This document shows positions 1 through 5,205 of a stretch of DNA of 6,828 bases, in pieces (within the stretch, counting starts at the first letter, position 1; every line of letters starts with the position of its first letter). The stretch is taken from NCBI GenBank assembly GCA_031269165.1, contig JAISZQ010000371.1, positions 1 to 6,828 of the forward strand. Direction: 5' to 3'. This DNA comes from Spirochaetaceae bacterium. GTDB lineage: Bacteria > Spirochaetota > Spirochaetia > Treponematales > Breznakiellaceae. The position numbers and the translations under genes are program-made. The notes beneath the pieces were generated by a model. That model made no database searches, was not told the DNA's origin, and saw nothing but the letters and a program-made list of their open reading frames with translations.

Positions 1-283
1 ACACCCTCACCTGGCCAGGTGAGACAACCCCACCTGGCCACGTGGGACATCCCCACCTGGCCACGTGGGACACACTCACCAGGCCACGTGGGACACCCTC
101 ACCTGGCCACGTGGGACACCCCCACCTGGCCACGTGGGACACCCTCACCCGGCCACGTGGGACACCCTCACCCGGCCACGTGGGACACTCTCACCTGGCC
201 ACGTGGGACATCCCCACCTGGCCACGTGGGACACCCTTCCCTGGCCAGGGGAGACACCCTCCCCTGGCCAGGGTGAAACCCCG
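1..283. repeat. 23-bp tandem repeat array, 12 visible units
   Basis: The core GGCCA recurs exactly every 23 bp at positions 13, 36, 59, 82, 105, 128, 151, 174, 197, 220, 243 and 266. Units 2 to 10 contain the palindrome CCACGTGG. Unit 1 and units 11-12 carry CCAGG instead, so the visible ends are diverged and the middle is homogeneous, as in tandem arrays that expand internally. Bases 1-7 look like the tail of a further unit, so the array probably continues beyond the window. The unit has no stop codon and 23 is not a multiple of 3, so all three plus-strand frames stay open and encode the same 23-residue repeat in different phases. I see no ribosome binding site and do not believe it is coding. 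Bases 284-380, between the array and the adaptor stop codon, hold only a small 6-bp hairpin at 299-313. Confidence 0.95.
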
Positions 284-380
284 CCTAAAACTCCAGAAGC
301 AGACGTAGTCTGCGACGCCCACGACCGAATCACAGCGGAGGCTTGCGTCTCGCAGGGTTTTTGAACAGACTCTAAGGGGC

Positions 381-1334
381 TCACTGAATAACGTTCACCC
401 GCGCGCCGTCTTCCAAGAGGGATTGGCCTTTGACGACCACCTCCTCGTCCGGTTCAAGGCCCTCCGGCACTTCGAGAACGCCATCCACGAGGAGGCCGCT
501 CTTGATGGGGCGTTTTACCGCGATGCGGAAAGCGGGGTCGGCGGGGTCGGTTTCCACCACGTAGACGTAGGTTTCGCCGAAACGCTCGATGCGCGCGCTT
601 TCCGGGACCTTGACCACGCCCTGTTTCCGTTCGGTGATGATGCGTACCTTGGCGAACATCCCGGATTTGAGGCGGGAGCCCTGGTTTTCAACGTTGACCT
701 TGATTTCCATCGTGCGGGAAGCCGGGTCGACGGTGGGGCTTATCTCGCTTACGCTGCCGCGAAACTCTTCGCCCGGCCAGGCGTCAAGGGTGATGACGCA
801 GGGAAGCGAGAGGGCGATGCGGGAGATGAAGCGTTCAGCCACGTTGAGTTTGATCTCCAACGCGCTGCCCCCGGCGATCCGCGCTATCGGTGTCGCCTGG
901 CTTACCGTCATGCCCATCTGGGCGGGCAGGGCGACGATGGTTCCCGCGATGGGGCTGCGGGCGATGTTTGCCACATAGGTCATGCCCGGCCGAGACGGGT
1001 CGATGGCGGCGAGAGGGTCGCCCCGCGCCACGCGGCTACCCACGCCGGTATAGAGGCGGGTCACTTTGCCCGCCGCGTCCGAATAAGCGTCCACGGTGCT
1101 GCCCGCCACGATGTCCCCGGCGAGGGCGAGGTAGTCGGCAATCGGCCCCTCCTCCGCCCGCACGGCGTTCACCGCGAAGACCGGCACTTCAGGCACGGCG
1201 GCGGGGGCTGCCCCCTTGTTCCGCATAGCCGCGAGGCGGTCACATCCGCCAAACAACACCCCGATTACGATAAGGATTAAACCCAAGAGGGCCGTCCTCA
1301 CCACGTCTTTGTCTATGTTTGTCTTTATGGTCAT
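381..1334 (-). CDS. Efflux periplasmic adaptor (MFP/HlyD family), hairpin-less BesA-like type
   Basis: A 317-residue adaptor expected to link an inner-membrane RND pump to the TolC-type channel encoded just upstream. Residues 11-30 are a hydrophobic signal segment ending in LFGGC, a relaxed spirochete-style lipobox, so it is probably a lipoprotein with Cys31 at the mature N-terminus. Two lipoyl half-motifs are visible at about 78-112 and 126-154 (the second includes SPIAGTIVALP). They are joined by only about 13 residues where most family members have a long alpha-helical hairpin. A beta-barrel domain follows at about 158-232 and a membrane-proximal domain at about 238-315. Most MFP adaptors have 350-400 residues; the missing hairpin explains the short length. 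Borrelia BesA is a known spirochete adaptor without this hairpin. The start has a good AAAGGAG seven bases upstream, overlapping the channel gene's stop region, so the two are probably translated as an operon. The expected pump gene is not seen downstream. Confidence 0.92.
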   Translation of the reverse strand: MTIKTNIDKDVVRTALLGLILIVIGVLFGGCDRLAAMRNKGAAPAAVPEVPVFAVNAVRAEEGPIADYLALAGDIVAGSTVDAYSDAAGKVTRLYTGVGSRVARGDPLAAIDPSRPGMTYVANIARSPIAGTIVALPAQMGMTVSQATPIARIAGGSALEIKLNVAERFISRIALSLPCVITLDAWPGEEFRGSVSEISPTVDPASRTMEIKVNVENQGSRLKSGMFAKVRIITERKQGVVKVPESARIERFGETYVYVVETDPADPAFRIAVKRPIKSGLLVDGVLEVPEGLEPDEEVVVKGQSLLEDGARVNVIQ

Positions 1335-1346
1335 AGCCTTACTCCT

Positions 1347-2711
1347 TTATTTTCCCAGCGTCCCGAAAGGCACGCCGAGCGCGTATTCCAAATCTATCAG
1401 CCCGTTGAGGTAACTTACCGTCTGCGACATCACGCCGAGCCGCGCTTCCTGTAACTGGTTAGCCGCGCTCTGCACTTCAAGCAGGGTCTGGAGGCCGTTC
1501 TGGTAGGCGGTCTCCGTCGAACGGTAACTCCGTTCCGCCAAATCGACATTCTGCCGCATCGCCTCGACGCTCGCCTCGGTCTTTGCCAGCGTAAGACAGG
1601 TGTTGTACACCTCAATCTCCGTGCCGCGTATCAACTGGGCGAGGTTCACGTTGAGCCCGGCAATCTGGTTGTCCATGTCCTTGATGGCCTGTCCTTCTTT
1701 GAACCACGGGACAAGGCCGTTAAACGTCATGCCCAGCGTGACGGTAAACGAGCCCGACTTGCTCCAGAGGTCGCTCTCTCCCCAACTGTCTTTCCACGGG
1801 TCTCCGGTAAAGGTCCTTTGCATACCCCAGTTCAGGTTGAGATACGGCGTCCACGCTTGCAAGGCTTGCGCCTTCCGCCCGCTTTCCGCCACGAGCAGGG
1901 TCTGCCGCAACTCTAGGATGTCCGGCTTGTTCCGCGAAGCATCCGCGATGAGCCGCGCAACCTCAAGCGAGACGGGTTGAAACTCGCCGTCCAGCGGTAC
2001 CAGCCCGATCTCCGCATCGTAGGGCAACCCGATGGTAAACGCGAAGTTTGCCTTCACGAGGCGCACGTTGTTTTCCGCCTCGTCAATCTGCGGCTTCATA
2101 TTTACCCTTGCCACCTGCGCTTGAAGGAATTGCAATTCCGGCGCGAGACCCGCCCGGTAGTTGGCCTGGGCCTGCGTCTCCTGCCGTTCCGCCGCCGCAT
2201 ACTTTTCCTGCTGGAGCCTAAGGTTTTCCTCGGCGAGCAGGATGTTGTGGTAGAGTTTTCGGAGGTCGCGTTCCATCTGCGCCTTCGCCTTTTCGTAGGA
2301 GAGCACCCCCGCCTCATAGTCCAGCCGGTAGTTCTTCAGCCCCTCAAAAAGTGCCGTCACAATGGTAATCGAAGCGGAAAAATTCCCCGCGACGTGCCAT
2401 TGCGGCGCCTCATACGTGACCAGCCCAAACCCAAACGGCGAGGAAGGATCCGGCCCGAAACTCGTCCCGGTTGCCGCCTCGTTATCCCGCACCAGAGAGC
2501 CGGACGCGCTCAACGTGGGAATGAACTGGTTCCACTTCAAATCGTTTTTCCGCTTCTTCGTATCAAGCGAAATACGAGCCGATTCGAGCGATAGGTTGCT
2601 TTCAATAGCCATCTTCACCGCCTCGTCCACCGGAATTTTCCGAACCTCGGCAAAAAGACCGGCGACCGCGAAGACTGAGCCTATCCCCATTAACAAAAGC
2701 CTCTTTCTCAT
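1347..2711 (-). CDS. TolC-family outer membrane efflux channel
   Basis: A 454-residue outer membrane factor that would form the exit duct of a tripartite efflux pump. Residues 1-21 form a signal peptide (basic MRKR, hydrophobic core, cleavage after GLFA). The mature part shows the two-fold internal repeat of the OEP family. Long helices carry a YRAGLAPELQFLQAQ motif near residue 185 and its counterpart YQNGLQTLLEVQSA near 403. Two stretches rich in alternating hydrophobic residues, near 105-122 and 322-335, are likely the beta-barrel strands. Length is usual for the family. The ATG is supported by AGGAG five bases upstream. The stop lies 12 bp before the adaptor ATG, giving the same channel-adaptor order as Borrelia besC-besA. 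A perfect TATAAT (2722-2727, minus strand) abuts the ribosome binding site, but using it would leave almost no leader, so I do not call it a promoter. The 92-bp gap to the regulator contains dense inverted repeats that may be an operator. Confidence 0.95.
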   Translation of the reverse strand: MRKRLLLMGIGSVFAVAGLFAEVRKIPVDEAVKMAIESNLSLESARISLDTKKRKNDLKWNQFIPTLSASGSLVRDNEAATGTSFGPDPSSPFGFGLVTYEAPQWHVAGNFSASITIVTALFEGLKNYRLDYEAGVLSYEKAKAQMERDLRKLYHNILLAEENLRLQQEKYAAAERQETQAQANYRAGLAPELQFLQAQVARVNMKPQIDEAENNVRLVKANFAFTIGLPYDAEIGLVPLDGEFQPVSLEVARLIADASRNKPDILELRQTLLVAESGRKAQALQAWTPYLNLNWGMQRTFTGDPWKDSWGESDLWSKSGSFTVTLGMTFNGLVPWFKEGQAIKDMDNQIAGLNVNLAQLIRGTEIEVYNTCLTLAKTEASVEAMRQNVDLAERSYRSTETAYQNGLQTLLEVQSAANQLQEARLGVMSQTVSYLNGLIDLEYALGVPFGTLGK

Positions 2712-2745
2712 ACAATCTCCTATTATATCAAATAAGTTTCTTTAT

Positions 2746-2792
2746 CCGCGAATTTTCGCGAATAATTCGCTAATATTAGCGTCAATTCGCGG
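2746..2792. promoter_or_regulatory. Nested inverted-repeat cluster, candidate operator of the efflux operon
   Basis: In the gap between the regulator and channel genes, outer arms CCGCGAATT (2746-2754) and AATTCGCGG (2784-2792) are perfect complements. Inside lie CGCGAA-TT-TTCGCG (2747-2760), GCGAAT-A-ATTCGC (2758-2770) and the perfect 14-bp palindrome CGCTAATATTAGCG (2768-2781). The half-site GCGAA or its complement TTCGC occurs five times in 47 bp. No T-run follows on the minus strand, so a terminator is unlikely. The position, 35 bp upstream of the channel start and next to a TetR-type gene, fits a repressor-binding region. A TTGACG on the minus strand lies within it, but I find no convincing -10 partner. 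The symmetry is seen directly; the operator role is inferred. Confidence 0.6.
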
Positions 2793-2803
2793 ACCCTTAC
2801 TTC

Positions 2804-4135
2804 TTATCTTTTATCTGTCTCCACCCCTAAGCACAGAAACCGGAACAGTATCCGCATACTCTCGTTGCCGACATCCTCATAATCGATGCCGCCCGGGCGG
2901 AACATCAGCGCGTTGACCAACATGAACAGCACATAGTCCGCGTCTTTCTTGGCGAAAGTCATCTCGCCGTTCGCTGTGGGAACGCATATCCCCGTAAAAA
3001 TATCCTCCGTCATCTTGAACAGCGACTCTTTATCCATGCGGTGGTCCTTGGGATGCGGCTCCTTGTGCCGCGTCCGCGCCTTGTCAATCGCCCGAAGGAT
3101 CATCGTGTGCTTGCTCAGATAGCCCGCAATGGCGATCAGCGTCAGGTAAAAACGCTCCTCCGGCACATCCGACTTCGCCTTGTTGTACGCCGCGATGCTC
3201 GTGATTCGCTTGAACTCGTTCGTAAACAGCGACAGAATCATATCCTCGCGGTTTTCAAAGTGCGAATAGAGGCTCGACTTCGACAGCCCCGACTTCCGCG
3301 CAAACATCTCCATCGACGCCTCAAACGGCCCCGTCTCGGCAAGCACCTCGCCAACCGCCGTGAGGAGTTTCAGATGCATCTCGTTTATCCCCGAATCAAA
3401 CGCAACATCAAACGACACCGCTTTCTCCAGCCGCTCAAAATCAACTTTTTCAACCCGCTCTCTTATAAACCCCAAACCATGCCCAATCTTTTCCCGCAAA
3501 CCGCGTAAAAAAATCGGTATGTCGATGGCGCTTTCTCCCGCGAGACCCCCGCCTCGCCCCTCGTGCCACCCCGGCCCGGCCCGAAAGTGTTCCTGCGACA
3601 CAAGGAATATGACTGCGCCCATCACCATTTGAACCATTGATGGATGTGCGGGATGTGTCTGTTGCGTATTATGACCCCCCCCCCCTGCCTTCCCTTCTCC
3701 CCCTGAGGCAAAAAACCGCCCCAGATCAACGCCGCGTTCCGCAAGCTGGAGGCTCAGCCGCCGCTCGTTTTCTGGGGACCCGTACACTTTCACCAGCAGA
3801 AAGAGAAACTCGCCTTTATTCCTGGCGAAAAACTCCCCCAGCGCGGTGGCGAACTTGAGAAGCGCAGCGTCCGCGGCATCCGCATTATCTCCATTATCCG
3901 CAGAGTCAAATCTCGACCCGTCAAAGCAATCTGCGAGAAATCCGGCGAACCGATCAAAAAAGGACACGTACATCGCGTCCAGCAACGCATCCTTGCTCCT
4001 AAAATGCCGATACAGCGCGGGTTTCGTACACCCAAGCGCCGCCGCCACGTCCGAGAGGCTTATCTTTTGAAACAGTGCCTCGCCCCACACCCGGAACGCC
4101 GCGCCGACAATATCTTCTTTCGTCATTTTTGTCAT
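2804..4135 (-). CDS. Tandem TetR-type regulator with two DNA-binding domains in one protein
   Basis: A 443-residue protein about twice the usual TetR length (about 190-220). The first TetR N-terminal domain is at residues 6-52, with the helix-turn-helix LSDVAAALGCTKPALYRHF at 27-45. A second complete one is at about 255-303, with MEMFARKSGLSKSSLYSHF at 275-293. Each is followed by a mostly helical region typical of the ligand-binding and dimerisation domain, about 54-245 and 304-443. Residues 145-160 form a Gly-rich linker inside the first ligand-binding region, encoded by a run of 11 G (3675-3685). TetR proteins normally act as homodimers that repress neighbouring efflux genes and release DNA on ligand binding; here one chain may act as a pseudo-dimer or bind two kinds of operator. 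The first ATG (4133-4135) has only a weak AAGG about 10 bases upstream; ATG at residue 4 is an alternative start. It lies upstream of and in the same direction as the channel and adaptor genes, so it likely controls them and, through the palindrome at its promoter, itself. Confidence 0.9.
   Translation of the reverse strand: MTKMTKEDIVGAAFRVWGEALFQKISLSDVAAALGCTKPALYRHFRSKDALLDAMYVSFFDRFAGFLADCFDGSRFDSADNGDNADAADAALLKFATALGEFFARNKGEFLFLLVKVYGSPENERRLSLQLAERGVDLGRFFASGGEGKAGGGGHNTQQTHPAHPSMVQMVMGAVIFLVSQEHFRAGPGWHEGRGGGLAGESAIDIPIFLRGLREKIGHGLGFIRERVEKVDFERLEKAVSFDVAFDSGINEMHLKLLTAVGEVLAETGPFEASMEMFARKSGLSKSSLYSHFENREDMILSLFTNEFKRITSIAAYNKAKSDVPEERFYLTLIAIAGYLSKHTMILRAIDKARTRHKEPHPKDHRMDKESLFKMTEDIFTGICVPTANGEMTFAKKDADYVLFMLVNALMFRPGGIDYEDVGNESMRILFRFLCLGVETDKR
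3675..3685. repeat. Homopolymer of 11 C (11 G in the coding strand), candidate phase-variation tract
   Basis: The run encodes Gly151-Gly154 of the tandem TetR regulator (GGG GGG GGG GGT). With 11 G the frame is open through both halves. With 12 G the frame stops two codons after the run (TCA TAA). With 10 G it stops 17 codons later at a TGA (3622-3624) that overlaps the in-frame ATG of Met172 as TGATG, an arrangement that can allow restart of translation. Poly-G tracts of this length slip in other bacteria, including Treponema pallidum. Variation here is inferred, not shown. Confidence 0.6.
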
Positions 4136-4162
4136 CGCCCATTAACCTTGTCCGGCCGTGTC

Positions 4163-4184
4163 TGTTAATGACCGGTCGTTAACA
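4163..4184. promoter_or_regulatory. 22-bp near-palindrome, candidate TetR autoregulatory operator
   Basis: The two arms TGTTAATGACC and GGTCGTTAACA are complementary at 10 of 11 positions, with the centre at ACCGGT. It begins three bases downstream of the predicted -10 of the regulator promoter, so it covers the expected transcription start. Size, symmetry and place are those of a TetR-family operator, and repressor bound here would block the promoter. Its sequence is unrelated to the GCGAA repeats upstream of the channel gene. Confidence 0.65.
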
Positions 4185-4186
4185 AC

Positions 4187-4215
4187 ACTATAACAAACGG
4201 TGAAAAAAAAGGCAA
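4187..4215 (-). promoter_or_regulatory. Sigma70-like promoter of the tandem TetR gene
   Basis: On the minus strand, TTGCCT (4210-4215) is followed after exactly 17 bp by TATAGT (4187-4192). Transcription would start near 4180, giving a leader of about 45 nt before the regulator ATG and placing the start inside the palindrome at 4163-4184. The spacer contains a run of T, which is common in efficient spirochete promoters. Predicted from sequence only. Confidence 0.5.
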
Positions 4216-4476
4216 CAGGAAACAGCGAAAAAAGGCGTGTTTTTGTGAAAAATTTTGAAATTTTTTGACTATTCAGCCGTCACCGTGATGGAAAGCCGGG
4301 CATCACGAAAGGCCGCCTGACTGTCGGTAGCGTTGCTCCTTATGGGCGCTACCCGTCTGCCGACAAGTTATCATAATAAAGAGAGTTTGTCCATAATGGA
4401 GACACTTTATGGACTTAAGGCCCCAGGTCCGCAACTTCCATGATAAAGAGAAACGGGGGATAAGGGAAGTCGCCCG
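4216..4476. other. Non-coding stretch with AT-rich segment and several hairpins
   Basis: I find no gene here. It begins with A/T-rich sequence up to about 4268. Three inverted repeats follow. CGTGATG and CATCACG (4284-4290, 4301-4307) form a 7-bp stem. GGTAGCG and CGCTACC (4326-4332, 4347-4353) form another 7-bp stem with a further GTCGG/CCGAC pairing around it. GTCCATAA and TTATGGAC (4389-4396, 4407-4414) form an 8-bp stem with a 10-base loop. None has a clear T-run, so I do not call a terminator. They may be worn ends of mobile elements. Confidence 0.5.
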
Positions 4477-4707
4477 CTGGATTGCTTCACCCTGCGGGTT
4501 CGCAATGACGTGGGGCCGATTTCTAAACAGTACCCGTCCCAAAAGGCGTCCTATGTGGTGTGGCAATCCCTATCGGCAGCCGTCCGTTAAACGGCACCTG
4601 CCCCCGTCCGTCATTGCGAGTGGAGCGAAGCAATCCAGAGGGAGAACGCCCCTCGTCTGGATTGCTTCACCAACGGCAACTGTGTTGCCGCGGGTTCGCA
4701 ATGACGG
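4477..4707. repeat. Interspersed palindromic repeat: one complete and one partial copy
   Basis: The complete copy (4608-4707) has outer arms CCGTCATTGCGA (4608-4619) and TCGCAATGACGG (4696-4707), 12 of 12 complementary. Inside are two hairpins: GAAGCAATCCAGA with TCTGGATTGCTTC (4627-4639, 4656-4668), and CGGCAAC with GTTGCCG (4674-4680, 4684-4690). A partial copy at 4477-4510 repeats only the right half (CTGGATTGCTTCACC, then GGGTTCGCAATGACG) and lacks the small hairpin. A GTGGCAATCCC at about 4559-4569 may be another fragment. Elements beginning CATTGCGAG and containing GAAGCAATCC are widespread bacterial repeats of unknown function, and short frames across them give spurious peptides. It ends 15 bp from the fliQ stop, so it lies in the 3' end of the flagellar transcript. 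Confidence 0.85.
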
Positions 4708-4722
4708 GGTGTTGCTCTCTCT

Positions 4723-4992
4723 TTACTGCGCCATGTACGGTATCATGCGAAAAAGTTGTTCGGTATAGTTGCCCAGGGTTGAGAACATCGCAGCCCCGAA
4801 GAAAAAGAGTACGCCGAGAATGACGAGGACTTTGGGGACGAAGGTGAGGGTCTGCTCCTGAATCGAGGTGGTCGCCTGGATGATGGCGACAAGAAGGCCC
4901 ACACCTAACGCGCCGAGCACCATCGGCCCGGCAAGGTAGAGCACCTGCAAGATTCCGCCGCGAAGCAAGGTTACGATTTCTCCGATACTCAT
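4723..4992 (-). CDS. fliQ: Flagellar export gate protein FliQ
   Basis: An 89-residue protein, the exact usual length of FliQ, an inner-membrane subunit of the FliPQR export gate that secretes flagellar rod, hook and filament proteins. Two membrane helices are clear at about 14-39 and 51-73. The diagnostic loop QATTSIQEQTLTFVPK (39-54) between them is present. The start ATG (4990-4992) has GAGGAG six bases upstream. This ribosome binding site lies inside an 18-bp sequence that is repeated exactly at the end of fliP, which suggests that fliQ once began directly at the fliP stop and was displaced by an insertion. The expected next gene, fliR, is not present downstream; a repeat-rich gap and a regulator follow instead. 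Confidence 0.97.
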   Translation of the reverse strand: MSIGEIVTLLRGGILQVLYLAGPMVLGALGVGLLVAIIQATTSIQEQTLTFVPKVLVILGVLFFFGAAMFSTLGNYTEQLFRMIPYMAQ

Positions 4993-5205
4993 ACAAAACT
5001 CCTCATATATGCTGCTTTTGGCATGAAAATATCATTCGGCAAAGTTTCACAAAAATTCCCGCCGAGGATCGGGGGCGTTGCGGGGGGCTGACCCCCGCAG
5101 AGGGGGATAGCGGAGGACCGCAGGGCCGTAGCGAAGGGGGAGACTTCCCCCTAAAATACCCATCTGAAGCAGTATAAAACGCCTCGTTCATACAAAACTC
5201 CTCAT
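4989..5205. mobile_element. Structured insert between fliP and fliQ, flanked by 18-bp direct repeats
   Basis: TCATACAAAACTCCTCAT occurs exactly at 4989-5006 and 5188-5205, 199 bp apart. The 181 bp between them are GC-rich and contain strong hairpins, TGCGGGGG with CCCCCGCA (5079-5086, 5092-5099) and AGGGGGA with TCCCCCT (5135-5141, 5146-5152). Weak terminal inverted repeats are visible: TATGCTGCTTTTG at 5008-5020 against the complement of 5163-5175, 10 of 13 matching. The right copy contains the fliP end and a TGA/ATG overlap; the left copy contains the fliQ ribosome binding site and start. A 62-codon minus-strand frame (5003-5191) begins at the ATG overlapping the fliP stop, crosses the insert and ends with a TGA inside the fliQ ribosome binding site. 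It resembles no protein I know. No transposase is encoded, so this is a MITE-like or repeat element rather than an IS. Confidence 0.65.

Noticed and set aside
1..283. Tandem array considered as a CRISPR
   Set aside because: Units are contiguous with no unique spacers, and no cas genes are seen.
299..313. Hairpin GCAGAC/GTCTGC downstream of the adaptor gene as a terminator
   Set aside because: The stem is only 6 bp and no T-run follows directly on the minus strand.
19..364. Three plus-strand frames of 85-99 codons across the tandem array
   Set aside because: All three encode the same repeat in different phases because the unit has no stops. No ribosome binding site or non-repetitive domain is present.
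423..1280. Long plus-strand open frame of 285 codons opposite the adaptor gene
   Set aside because: It is antisense to a clear MFP adaptor in GC-rich DNA. Its composition (rich in His, Asp, Gly, Arg) and lack of any recognisable domain mark it as a shadow.
2722..2727. Perfect TATAAT (minus strand) before the channel gene as its -10 box
   Set aside because: It abuts the ribosome binding site, so transcription from it would start after AGGAG and leave almost no leader. No -35 lies at a suitable distance.
4477..4510. GGGTTCGCAATG stretch considered as the T-arm of a tRNA
   Set aside because: No acceptor or anticodon arm can be folded around it, and the sequence belongs to the interspersed palindromic repeat.
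4303..4566. Minus-strand frame of 87 codons in the gap after fliQ
   Set aside because: It runs through the interspersed repeat and gives a typical repeat-derived peptide (HVIANPQGEAIQ). It has no ribosome binding site and no domain.
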